From contig DJKX01000032.1 of the NCBI GenBank assembly GCA_002436185.1, forward strand, positions 90,335 to 154,334: 64,000 nt of DNA, given 5' to 3'. This stretch comes from Fidelibacterota bacterium UBA6531. GTDB taxonomy: Bacteria > Fidelibacterota > Marinisomatia > Marinisomatales > TCS55. The first letter of the stretch is position 1. Each line of letters starts with the position of its first letter. This document shows, one piece after another, positions 1-7,932 of this stretch. Both the position numbers and the translations under genes were made by a program. The notes beneath the pieces were generated by a model that searched no databases, was not told the DNA's origin, and was given only the letters and a program-made list of their open reading frames with translations.

Positions 1-2199
1 AGTGATATCAATATAATCACAGAATTGGAACTGATGAGTAATACCAATTTTGCTTCGTTACGAAATCAAGATCAAGGTGTAGATCATCTTATCATTGGGC
101 CAATCGAATTTAGCAGCCCTGCTCAACCGTTAAATGATCATCGCAGCAGTTCCCGTTATATACCACTTGAGGATATTTATAATGAATTCTCCGGCGGAAA
201 TGCAGATCCCACAGCTATACGATCTTTTTTGCAATGGACACAGGAAGAATGGACAGCCCCACAACCCTATTGTGTATTGCTCCTGGGCGATACGGATTAT
301 GATTACAGAAATATTACCGGTGAATCCGAAAGCCAAGTTCCTACAATCATTTCCGGCACCTATTCAAATCGAGCTGTGGACGATCGATTGGCAGCAATAA
401 ACGGACGTATCCCTGATTTGGCATTGGGCCGCTTTCCTGCGAAATCAGCTAGCGAAGTTGAAGATTTTGTAACAAAGCTTATTGAGCACGAAACGAATCC
501 GATTACCGGTTATTGGCGGCAACGCGTTACACTTGTTGCCGATGACGGCGCCCGGCCGGAAGATGGCAGTTCCGGTGGATCCATTTCAACCGGAAAAAGC
601 CATACCCAAAATTCTGAAATTGTTGCTGATTGGATTTCACCGCGTGTAGAGGTCAATAAGCTGTACATGCTGGAGTTTCCAGAAGTGAACGATCCTTCGT
701 CCTATGGCGTTATAAAACCGGATGCAACAGATGCGCTAATGGAAACTATCAGCGAAGGTACAGCCATCATCAATTATATAGGTCACGGATCCGCTCATCA
801 ATGGGCCCAAGAGAAACTGCTGGTGCAGGATCGAGGTGATATAAACAGAATTACAACTGAAATGAAATTACCTCTTTGGGTCGTCGGTACATGTTCTTGG
901 GGACACTTTGATTACTTAGATTCTGAATCATTTTCAGAAGAACTCATCCGCCAACCCCTGGACGGCGCCGCAGGAATCATTACTACCAGCCGAGCCATAG
1001 GTGTATCGTCTAATGCGCTCTATATTACAAAAATATTTAAAGCGATTTTTCCGGATCATGAAGTGACCGATGAACCGGTTGGAATTGTTCTGCAGTCTGT
1101 AAAGGACGGAAACAGCAGTGGTGAATTATTTCATTTATTTGGTGATCCGGCCATGCCCATACCCATTCCAAACATGACCGTTAATATAACAGATATTAAT
1201 CCTGACACATTAAAATCCCTGGATACTGCACGAGTGTACGGTGATCAAGCAATTTCTACAATAGCAAGCGGAATCGGCATTATCCGATTGGTAGATGCGG
1301 AACGTGAAATCACTCGGCAGTATAACATAAATTCAACCACACAGGAAATTTCATACACACTACCCGGACCTATTTTATTCAAAGGTCAATTTTCAATCAC
1401 CGGGAATGATTTCAGTGCCCGTATGCGTATTCCAAAAGATATTTCATATTCTTCTACCCCGGCACAATGCAATGTATATGTGCAACTGGAAACAGAACCA
1501 CCTGTAGAAGCGTTGGGAATATTAGATAATATATACCTGACCAGTGGAACACCTGTCCAAGACACGCAAGGCCCCATAATAGCGTTTGAAACTGAAACGG
1601 GAAAATTATTGCGCAACAACGATCATTTAATAAGTGATGAAGGTGTAAATGTCCGCCTTTCAGATCCATTGGGGATTAATGTAACCGGAGAAGTTGGCCA
1701 TGAAATTATGATTACAGATTTGAATGATGATTCAAAAAATAATCTGTCCAATCGGTTTATTTATGACGAAAACAGTATAACGACTGGTGTATTATCTATT
1801 CCTTTTGATGAAAACGAAGAATCCCTTTCCCTGCACATCAAAGCTTGGGATAATGCCAATAACCCTGCAGAAAAAGAAATCACGTTTCAAATACTGTCAG
1901 ATCAGACATTCCGAGTTTTGAATATATTGAATTTTCCAAATCCCTACGCTACAACGACACAATTCGCTTTTGAACTTACATCATCTGCAACTGTCTCTAT
2001 AAATGTCTATACATTGGGAGGGCGTCGTGTGGTATCCATTCCTGAAGAAGATTTTTCCAGCGGATATAATTATATTAATTGGGATGGCCGGAATGCCTAT
2101 GGTGAACGATTAGCCAATGGCGTATATTTATATAAATTAAAAGCGGATGACGGTGAACAAACTGTTTCCATTATTAAAAAACTGGCTAAGTTTCAATAA
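1..2199 (+). CDS. porU: PorU-like C25 (gingipain-family) peptidase, 5' end outside window
   Basis: The reading frame is open from the first base, so the N-terminus is missing and the TTG at 25 is not a credible start. The visible 730 or so residues hold a C25 peptidase domain with the catalytic histidine in YIGHGSAHQW (codon near 781) and the catalytic cysteine in GTCSWGHFD (codon near 892), followed by the family motif LFHLFGDPAMPI. The last ~90 residues (FPNPYATTTQFAFEL, INWDGRNAYGERLANGVYLY, IIKKLAKF) form a FlgD/type IX C-terminal domain. PorU is the outer-membrane sortase of the type IX secretion system, which removes C-terminal signals from exported proteins, and it keeps such a domain itself. 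A secreted C25 protease cargo is the alternative; the layout fits PorU better. The next gene starts 14 bases later. Confidence 0.8.
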   Translation, partial: SDINIITELELMSNTNFASLRNQDQGVDHLIIGPIEFSSPAQPLNDHRSSSRYIPLEDIYNEFSGGNADPTAIRSFLQWTQEEWTAPQPYCVLLLGDTDYDYRNITGESESQVPTIISGTYSNRAVDDRLAAINGRIPDLALGRFPAKSASEVEDFVTKLIEHETNPITGYWRQRVTLVADDGARPEDGSSGGSISTGKSHTQNSEIVADWISPRVEVNKLYMLEFPEVNDPSSYGVIKPDATDALMETISEGTAIINYIGHGSAHQWAQEKLLVQDRGDINRITTEMKLPLWVVGTCSWGHFDYLDSESFSEELIRQPLDGAAGIITTSRAIGVSSNALYITKIFKAIFPDHEVTDEPVGIVLQSVKDGNSSGELFHLFGDPAMPIPIPNMTVNITDINPDTLKSLDTARVYGDQAISTIASGIGIIRLVDAEREITRQYNINSTTQEISYTLPGPILFKGQFSITGNDFSARMRIPKDISYSSTPAQCNVYVQLETEPPVEALGILDNIYLTSGTPVQDTQGPIIAFETETGKLLRNNDHLISDEGVNVRLSDPLGINVTGEVGHEIMITDLNDDSKNNLSNRFIYDENSITTGVLSIPFDENEESLSLHIKAWDNANNPAEKEITFQILSDQTFRVLNILNFPNPYATTTQFAFELTSSATVSINVYTLGGRRVVSIPEEDFSSGYNYINWDGRNAYGERLANGVYLYKLKADDGEQTVSIIKKLAKFQ

Positions 2200-2213
2200 C
2201 AAAGGTATTTAGT

Positions 2214-2630
2214 ATGAGTGTAACACAACTGGATCATTTGAACTTAAGTGTTAGTAATTTCAAAGAAACGGTAGAGTGGTATCAAAAGGTATTTGGTTTT
2301 ATTCTCGTTGAAAAGGGAATTCAAGACGATAAACCTTGGGGAATTATTCAAAAAGAAAGTGCATTACTTTGTATATACGAACAGCAGGATTTGGTTTTAT
2401 TGGATCGGTTTGAATCAGCGGAGAAATCTATTCATTATTTAGCACATTTTGGACTGCGGATTGATAATCAACAAGAATGGGAAGAAACAATTAAAAGAGA
2501 AAAAATTGACGTTATGTATGATGGACCAATACGATGGCCAAAATCCATAGCTTGGTATATCAAAGATCCAACCGGTTGGGAAATTGAAGTGGTATTGTGG
2601 GATAATGATAAAATTCAATTTGAGAAATAA
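2214..2630 (+). CDS. VOC (glyoxalase/bleomycin-resistance fold) family protein
   Basis: A 138-residue protein that fills one complete vicinal-oxygen-chelate unit. It opens with TQLDHLNLSVSNFKETVEWY, the usual first beta strand with a metal-ligand histidine, and closes with YIKDPTGWEIEVVLWD, the usual DP.G..IE end with the glutamate ligand. VOC proteins bind a divalent metal and act as lyases, isomerases, dioxygenases or thiol transferases; the substrate cannot be told from sequence. It is probably a cytosolic enzyme, as no signal peptide is present. It sits between porU and maf, and maf starts inside its last 26 bases, so the two are likely co-transcribed. Confidence 0.8.
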   Translation: MSVTQLDHLNLSVSNFKETVEWYQKVFGFILVEKGIQDDKPWGIIQKESALLCIYEQQDLVLLDRFESAEKSIHYLAHFGLRIDNQQEWEETIKREKIDVMYDGPIRWPKSIAWYIKDPTGWEIEVVLWDNDKIQFEK

Positions 2631-3222
2631 TTTGCCTCTATTTTCAATCATATTGGCTTCAGCGTCACCCAGAAGGAAGCAACTATTAGACATGATCGAT
2701 ATCGATTTTGAAGTGATTCCAAGCGACGTTCATGAAGATTTTAATATTGACCTTAATCATGAAGATTTTGTTCAGCATTATGCCCGGGAAAAATCGTTGG
2801 ATATTGCTGAAAAATATCCGGATCATTTAGTCATTGGTGCAGATACGATCGTGGTTCTGGATTCTAAAATTCTGGGAAAGCCTAAAGATGAAGCAGATAG
2901 CTCTAATATGCTGCAGTCACTTTCAGGCCGAACTCATACCGTCTATACTGGCATTTCATTAAATCATATAAATGAGAAAATCAGTGACACATTTTTTGAA
3001 CAGACACAGGTGTCATTTAACGAATTATCTGATTCTGTTATATCCTATTATATTGACACTTATAAACCTTTAGATAAAGCAGGAAGTTATGGAATTCAGG
3101 ATTGGTTTGCCATAAACGTAAATCGAATAGACGGATGTTTTTATAATGTAATGGGATTCCCTCTCGCAGCATTTTTCAGTCACTATAAAAAATATGACAA
3201 TTCTATTGTTAGGGTATCATAG
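2605..3222 (+). CDS. maf: Maf family nucleoside-triphosphate pyrophosphatase
   Basis: About 205 residues, the normal Maf length. Maf enzymes hydrolyse non-canonical or surplus nucleoside triphosphates to monophosphate and pyrophosphate (dTTP/UTP in the YhdE type) and have been linked to septum control. The signature is complete: ILASASPRRKQLL near the N-terminus, GADTIVVLDSKILGKP in the middle and DKAGSYGIQDW towards the end. The frame is open from a TTG at 2584, but ATG 2605 with GTGGG upstream gives the shorter N-terminus expected of the family; it still overlaps the VOC gene by 26 bases. The position just upstream of rodZ and the dcw cluster suits a role linked to division and cell shape. 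Confidence 0.88.
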   Translation: MIKFNLRNNLPLFSIILASASPRRKQLLDMIDIDFEVIPSDVHEDFNIDLNHEDFVQHYAREKSLDIAEKYPDHLVIGADTIVVLDSKILGKPKDEADSSNMLQSLSGRTHTVYTGISLNHINEKISDTFFEQTQVSFNELSDSVISYYIDTYKPLDKAGSYGIQDWFAINVNRIDGCFYNVMGFPLAAFFSHYKKYDNSIVRVS

Positions 3223-3256
3223 AGTCGTTTAATTTTCTTATCTACTTATTTGAATC

Positions 3257-4081
3257 ATGAGTGAATTTTACACAGAATTAAAAGAACTTAGGGAATCCCA
3301 GAACATTGATTTGGAAGAGATTCAATCTCGTACCAAAATCAATATTGAATATCTCCTTGCCATAGAAAACGGCCAGTTTGAAGTTTTACCCCTTCCATAC
3401 GTCCGTCTTTTTATGAGGGCTTATGTGTCTGAAATCGGTGGTGATACCGATGAAGCACTGCACCAACTTGATATTTTCCAAGGACGCAAAGCAGGAAAAC
3501 GATCTTTCAAAAAGACAGAAAAGATTGAGCCCAAACCTACAAAGACAGAACCGATTTCAAAAGCACCGACCCAATCACGCCCTCCTACTAAAATACGTCA
3601 GGATTTGATTAAAGGCGGAGTTTTACTAATTGTCTTCCTGTTTGCGATATTCATCATTAAAAAAATAAATAAAGAAGGAAGCTCGGCTACAATTGAAAAT
3701 GGAGAAATTATTCTCGTTGAAAATCCGGATGTTATCACAAACGATCAACTGATCAATGACTTTGTAGAAGCCGTTTCTCAAACAGTTGCCATGGCTGTCG
3801 AACCTCCTCTAAAACTGAAAATGGTTACCACAGAAAGAATCTGGTACAGTCTGACGGCTGACACATCTTCAACGCAAACAGATATACTTACTGCCGGAGA
3901 AGAAAAAAGCTTATCTTTTGAAAACCAAATTTATATTCGCCTGAACCAGACAACTGGCATTTCACTATACATTAATGGACTCGAAGTAAAAGAGCTAGGG
4001 CAGTACAATCACCCTGCTGAGATACAGTTCTTTGCCGAACCATCCACTATAACAGTAAAACACTACCTCCCCCAAAGATAG
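3257..4081 (+). CDS. RodZ-like HTH membrane protein (HTH_25, TM, DUF4115)
   Basis: A 274-residue single-pass protein. Residues 1-70 are a RodZ-type helix-turn-helix (LKELRESQNIDLEEIQSRTK, then YLLAIENGQFEVLP and the YVRLFMRAYVSEIG tail). A basic and proline-rich linker follows, then one membrane segment near residue 120 (GGVLLIVFLFAIFII), then a periplasmic beta domain of DUF4115 type (ERIWYSLTADT, AGEEKSLSFEN, IYIRLNQTTGISLYINGLEV). RodZ couples MreB filaments to the elongation machinery and sets rod shape. Lying just upstream of the dcw promoter fits that role, though a hairpin separates the transcription units. Paralogues with the same architecture exist, so this is called RodZ-like. Confidence 0.82.
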   Translation: MSEFYTELKELRESQNIDLEEIQSRTKINIEYLLAIENGQFEVLPLPYVRLFMRAYVSEIGGDTDEALHQLDIFQGRKAGKRSFKKTEKIEPKPTKTEPISKAPTQSRPPTKIRQDLIKGGVLLIVFLFAIFIIKKINKEGSSATIENGEIILVENPDVITNDQLINDFVEAVSQTVAMAVEPPLKLKMVTTERIWYSLTADTSSTQTDILTAGEEKSLSFENQIYIRLNQTTGISLYINGLEVKELGQYNHPAEIQFFAEPSTITVKHYLPQR

Positions 4082-4109
4082 TTAAGGGATTACTTTAAAT
4101 CCCGATTCA

Positions 4110-4128
4110 CTTCAACCGTTGGTTGAAG
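4110..4128 (+). terminator. hairpin after rodZ, possible terminator
   Basis: An 8-bp perfect stem CTTCAACC / GGTTGAAG with a 3-base loop lies 28 bases past the rodZ stop and is followed by CATTTTG, only a weak T run. A smaller GGGATT / AATCCC stem sits just upstream at 4086-4103. It may end the porU-rodZ transcript before the mraZ promoter; the weak T tract keeps confidence modest. Confidence 0.45.
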
Positions 4129-4180
4129 CATTTTGTCGTCAATAAACACGCAATTATTTTACTTATGTTAAGAAAATAAG

Positions 4181-4250
4181 TTGACAAAAGTGGGTAGAAA
4201 GGAATATATTGTGGGTAATTGTGGGTAAACAATTAACCAACTTGTGGGTA
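4181..4250 (+). promoter_or_regulatory. mraZ/dcw promoter with four GTGGGTA MraZ-type boxes
   Basis: A near-consensus sigma-70-type promoter is visible: TTGACA at 4181-4186, an 18-base spacer and TATATT at 4205-4210. GTGGGTA occurs four times on the same strand, at 4190, 4211, 4221 and 4244. The first sits between the -35 and -10, the second and third directly after the -10, spaced 21 and 10 bases (close to whole helix turns), and the fourth overlaps the start of mraZ. E. coli MraZ is known to bind TGGGN direct repeats with 5-base spacers and to repress its own promoter. TGGGT-N5-TGGGT here is the same pattern, so autorepression of the whole dcw operon is a strong inference. Confidence 0.78.
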
Positions 4251-4714
4251 TGACTATAAACCAAGATACATTTACGGGAGAATTTTCCTACACTATTGAT
4301 ACCAAAGGCCGTGTCAATATTCCAGCGAAATTTCGCCAAAGCCTTGCACCTGAAAATGATCAAACATTCGTGATCACTCGGGGTATGGATCCGTGTATCT
4401 GGGTTTACCCTCTCACAGCCTGGCAAATAATTGAAGACGATCTGAAAGATCTTTCAGCTATTTCGGGTATTAACAGGTCTTTTATTCGCAATACAGTTCG
4501 CTACGCTTCAACAGTAACATTTGATAAACAAGGACGTATCATCCTTTCGTCTAACTTGCTGAAACATGCAAAATTGAAAAAAAATGCATTTATAATCGGG
4601 ATGGTAAACAAAATTGAAATTTGGGAGCCAAGCGAATTGGCGAAAGTAGATAAACAAAATTTAGAAATGGACTCTTCAAAATATGATGCACTGGCAGATA
4701 GAATTATACTCTAA
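4250..4714 (+). CDS. mraZ: MraZ transcriptional regulator
   Basis: A 154-residue protein with two SpoVT/AbrB-like halves, as in all MraZ: FTGEFSYTIDTKGRVNIPAK in the first and VTFDKQGRIILSSNLLKHA in the second, each with the DxxGR core. MraZ forms a ring-shaped DNA-binding oligomer that controls the division and cell-wall cluster. ATG 4250 is preferred; a GTG six bases earlier (4244) is in frame and also lies inside a GTGGGTA box, so repressor binding may overlap translation initiation. No strong Shine-Dalgarno is seen. It is the first gene of the cluster, and its TAA shares one base with the next ATG. Confidence 0.93.
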   Translation: MTINQDTFTGEFSYTIDTKGRVNIPAKFRQSLAPENDQTFVITRGMDPCIWVYPLTAWQIIEDDLKDLSAISGINRSFIRNTVRYASTVTFDKQGRIILSSNLLKHAKLKKNAFIIGMVNKIEIWEPSELAKVDKQNLEMDSSKYDALADRIIL

Positions 4715-5604
4715 TGACATCGAATATCTTGCAGGATACATCACACACTCACATTCCTGTAATGGTGAACGAAGTTTTGGATTTGCTGATCACAGATCAG
4801 CAGGGAATTTATCTCGACGGGACATTAGGTCTCGGCGGGCACGCCACATACATCCTAAATGCTCTCTCAGATTCAGCGAGGCTTTTAGGAATTGATCGCG
4901 ATGAGAAGGCACTGGCAATCTGTAAAGAACGACTGTCTGGCAGCGGTGCCTTCTCTTGCCACCACCTCTCTTACGACATTTTCCCTCAATTACTTAATCA
5001 AAAAGGTATCACAGCAGTGAATGGGATACTGTTGGATCTTGGTCTTTCCTCTCATCAATTGGATTCACATCGTGGATTCAGCTTCCGAAATACCGGCATT
5101 CTTGATATGCGCTTTGATTCTGCTACCGGCCAAACAGCCGCACAACTCATTCATCAAGCATCAGCGGATGACTTGGCGGATATATTCTATAAATTTGGTG
5201 AGGAAAGACTTTCCCGGCGCATCGCAAAGTCTGTAAAAGACATGACTTCAATGGAATCAATTGAAGATTTAAAAGAAGCAGTTAGAAGAAGCACACCGCC
5301 AAAAAATCGTCAAAAAACATTGGCACGCATTTTTCAATCATTGCGCATTGCTGTAAATGGCGAATTGGATCGCTTACAACATTTCTTGGATTCATTTATT
5401 GAATTTTTGTCTCCAGAGGGACGTATCGTAATTATCAGTTATCATTCCCTGGAAGACCGCATGGTTAAGCAAAGCTTCAAAGCATTAAAAAAAGGAAATT
5501 TGTTATCAGTATTAACAAAGAAACCCCTTCCACCTACCAAAGAAGAACAAACAGAAAACAGCCGATCTCGTAGTGCAAAATTGCGAGCCGGAGAAAGGAT
5601 ATAA
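4714..5604 (+). CDS. rsmH: 16S rRNA (cytosine1402-N4)-methyltransferase RsmH (MraW)
   Basis: A 296-residue S-adenosylmethionine-dependent enzyme that N4-methylates C1402 in the decoding centre of 16S rRNA. Motifs in order: HIPVMVNEVLDLL at the start, the SAM-binding DGTLGLGGHATYIL and GIDRDEKAL, then LDLGLSSHQLD, GFSFRNTGILDMRFD, the helical RRIAKSV region, LRIAVNGELDRL and the C-terminal ISYHSLEDRMVKQSFK. Length and order match the family. The start shares one base with the mraZ stop (TAATG), which suggests translational coupling. Second in the dcw cluster, its standard position. Confidence 0.95.
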   Translation: MTSNILQDTSHTHIPVMVNEVLDLLITDQQGIYLDGTLGLGGHATYILNALSDSARLLGIDRDEKALAICKERLSGSGAFSCHHLSYDIFPQLLNQKGITAVNGILLDLGLSSHQLDSHRGFSFRNTGILDMRFDSATGQTAAQLIHQASADDLADIFYKFGEERLSRRIAKSVKDMTSMESIEDLKEAVRRSTPPKNRQKTLARIFQSLRIAVNGELDRLQHFLDSFIEFLSPEGRIVIISYHSLEDRMVKQSFKALKKGNLLSVLTKKPLPPTKEEQTENSRSRSAKLRAGERI

Positions 5605-5942
5605 TGGCCAAACGACGTAAAAACAAACGTATAAACAGACATAAGGAATTTCTACAAACTTTGTCCTTTTTCCTTGTGACAGTTTTTTCCATAGGTGGTC
5701 TTATCGTCTACCTATGGGTTTATACAGAAATTGACGAAACCATCATGGCAATTGAAATTCAAAAGTCTACATTTTCTGAATTAAACAATTCTGTAAAGGA
5801 ATTAAAGAGTGAAATTTCACGTTTAAATCGCGTTGATCGCATTACGGCAGTTGCCCGGAAAGAATTGGGTATGGTTGTTGCGAAACCGGAACCTATTATT
5901 ATTCACGTGGATCCAGTATTAGTTGAGAATTCGTTTGACTAA
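5604..5942 (+). CDS. ftsL: FtsL-like cell-division protein
   Basis: A 112-residue bitopic membrane protein. It has a very basic N-terminus (AKRRKNKRINRHK), one membrane segment (LSFFLVTVFSIGGLIVYLW) and a predicted periplasmic coiled coil (about residues 48-85, leucine/isoleucine spaced: FSELNNSVKELKSEISRLNR). This is the build of FtsL, which joins FtsQ and FtsB/DivIC and activates FtsW-FtsI at the septum. FtsL sequences barely conserve residues, so the call rests on build and position between rsmH and ftsI. The start overlaps the rsmH stop by one base; the end overlaps the ftsI start. Confidence 0.8.
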   Translation: MAKRRKNKRINRHKEFLQTLSFFLVTVFSIGGLIVYLWVYTEIDETIMAIEIQKSTFSELNNSVKELKSEISRLNRVDRITAVARKELGMVVAKPEPIIIHVDPVLVENSFD

Positions 5943-7932
5943 AACCTATTTAAAATTTCGATCCAGAGTTATAATTACATCTGGGCTCATTGTCTTTTGC
6001 TGGGTTGGCTTATCTGTGCGACTATTTCAAATTCAAATAATTGATGGTGAAGAACTACGCATAAAAGGGCAAAACCAGAGCATGGTTCAAAAGCCATTAA
6101 AAGCAATCCGCGGAAATATTTATGATCGCAACAATGTGTCATTCACACGCAATATTATTCATTATTCTTTCGGTATCCATCCAACGCAAATAAAGGATAA
6201 AGAAGAATTTGCAGAACAAATAAGTGAATATTTGCATGGGGATAAAGATATATACTTGAAGAAACTGAATTCTTCGAAGAGTTTTGAATATTTAGAGCGA
6301 AACATGATGAGGTCACATTGTGAAAAATTGCTCATCAATAAACCGGAGGGTTTAATCGTCGAACGTAACTCTCGCCGTTATTATCCCCATGGAAATATTG
6401 CCTCGCAAGCGTTGGGCTTTGTGGATCTCGATGATAAAGGTATTTCCGGTATAGAGCAAAAATATAACAGCTATCTTTCCGGCACAGCTGGCTGGGTTAT
6501 ACGTCAAATAAGCGGACGTGGAAAAACAATTTTCAAAACCAATCTGCCTCAACAGGCTCCCATAGACGGTGCGAATATCCAAATGACTATCGACCTTGAA
6601 TATCAAGCCATCCTGCAAGAAGAACTTGCAGCACAACTTGATAAAACCGATGCGTTATCTGCTATGGGGCTTATTCTGAACCCGCAAACGGGTGAGATAC
6701 TTGCTATGTCTTCTGTACCTGATTTTGATCCTAATTATCCCGGTCGCGGTGAAATCGGTTGGCAGCGAAATAAAGTAATTACGGATCAATTCGAGCCGGG
6801 GTCCACGTATAAAATTGTTCCTATTCTCGCTGCGGTGGATAAAAACACTGTTTCCTTGTGGCAGGAATTTAATTGTGAAAATGGCAGTTACGTTTTTGCA
6901 GGGCGCACAATTAAAGATTGGGAAGATTTTGGATTGCTGACCATGCCTCAAATAATGGAAAACTCCAGCAATGTGGGTGTCATCAAAATTGCTGAAACTT
7001 TGGGCAAAAATAATCTTTATCGTTATAGTAGGGATCTTGGCTTTGGAATGCATACAAACATAAATATTGCAGGAGAGCACCCCGGCACATTAAGACACAT
7101 ATCAGATTGGAGCGAAATTTCTCTGGCTGAAATTTCGTTGGGACATGAAGTGGGAGTCACGGCCATACAGTTGGGTATGGCGTATGCTACCATTGCTAAC
7201 GGAGGATATCTTCTTAAACCCAGACTGATAAAACAAATTGTGTCACCTTCAGGCGAAATTGTTTATTCAGAACAACCTGAAGTTATTCGTAAAGTAGCTT
7301 CAAAGGACGTAATGGACATCATGACGGATATGCTTTGCCGGGTAGTGGAAACGGGTACGGGTACCAAAGCGGCCATCAAAGGCTGGACTGTAGCAGGCAA
7401 AACCGGGACGGCTCAAAAATTCATCGACGGTCAGTATTCAAAAAAGAAATTTATTTCCAACTTCGTCGGGTTTTTTCCGGCGGACGATCCCCAACTTGTT
7501 GGGGTAATCATATTAGATGAACCAAAAATTGGATACCACTGGGGCGGTTATGGTGCTGCTCCTGTCTTCCACAAGGTGATTGAACGGATCATTAATATGG
7601 ATGATTCCATTCGCCTTCTCAAACCACAGACTATCGAAAAAGACCATATGTTGGTCCAAGAGCGTCTGCCCCTCTCACATACCTCGGATAACACCGTGGC
7701 TAAACCAGTGGTTTTATCCAATGCCATGTCAATTGTCCCTGTCGTTCAAAAAGCAAACGGAGATACATACCTTCCGGATGTTCGCGGGATGAGTTTACGC
7801 AAAGCTCGTACAGTATTAAGACAAATTGGAATGAGGACTAATTTTAAAGGGTCCGGAAAAGTCATCTGGCAAAGCCCAAAACCGGGAACTATTGTCACCC
7901 ATGGATCTATATGCACTATAGGTTTAAAATGA
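5923..7932 (+). CDS. ftsI: FtsI-type peptidoglycan transpeptidase (PBP) with C-terminal PASTA domain
   Basis: A class B penicillin-binding protein of about 669 residues that cross-links septal peptidoglycan with FtsW. One N-terminal membrane anchor (VIITSGLIVFCWVGLSVRLF), a PBP dimerisation domain (RGNIYDRNNV, GFVDLDDKGISGIEQKYN), then the transpeptidase with the serine motif GSTYK, SSN in MENSSNVGV and KTG in VAGKTGTAQK. The last ~55 residues (YLPDVRGMSLRKARTVL to the end) form one PASTA repeat, more familiar from SpoVD/PBP2x. No ATG lies upstream of the anchor: the start must be TTG at 5923 or 5935, both inside ftsL. The stop overlaps the murE start. Confidence 0.93.
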   Translation: MRIRLTKTYLKFRSRVIITSGLIVFCWVGLSVRLFQIQIIDGEELRIKGQNQSMVQKPLKAIRGNIYDRNNVSFTRNIIHYSFGIHPTQIKDKEEFAEQISEYLHGDKDIYLKKLNSSKSFEYLERNMMRSHCEKLLINKPEGLIVERNSRRYYPHGNIASQALGFVDLDDKGISGIEQKYNSYLSGTAGWVIRQISGRGKTIFKTNLPQQAPIDGANIQMTIDLEYQAILQEELAAQLDKTDALSAMGLILNPQTGEILAMSSVPDFDPNYPGRGEIGWQRNKVITDQFEPGSTYKIVPILAAVDKNTVSLWQEFNCENGSYVFAGRTIKDWEDFGLLTMPQIMENSSNVGVIKIAETLGKNNLYRYSRDLGFGMHTNINIAGEHPGTLRHISDWSEISLAEISLGHEVGVTAIQLGMAYATIANGGYLLKPRLIKQIVSPSGEIVYSEQPEVIRKVASKDVMDIMTDMLCRVVETGTGTKAAIKGWTVAGKTGTAQKFIDGQYSKKKFISNFVGFFPADDPQLVGVIILDEPKIGYHWGGYGAAPVFHKVIERIINMDDSIRLLKPQTIEKDHMLVQERLPLSHTSDNTVAKPVVLSNAMSIVPVVQKANGDTYLPDVRGMSLRKARTVLRQIGMRTNFKGSGKVIWQSPKPGTIVTHGSICTIGLK

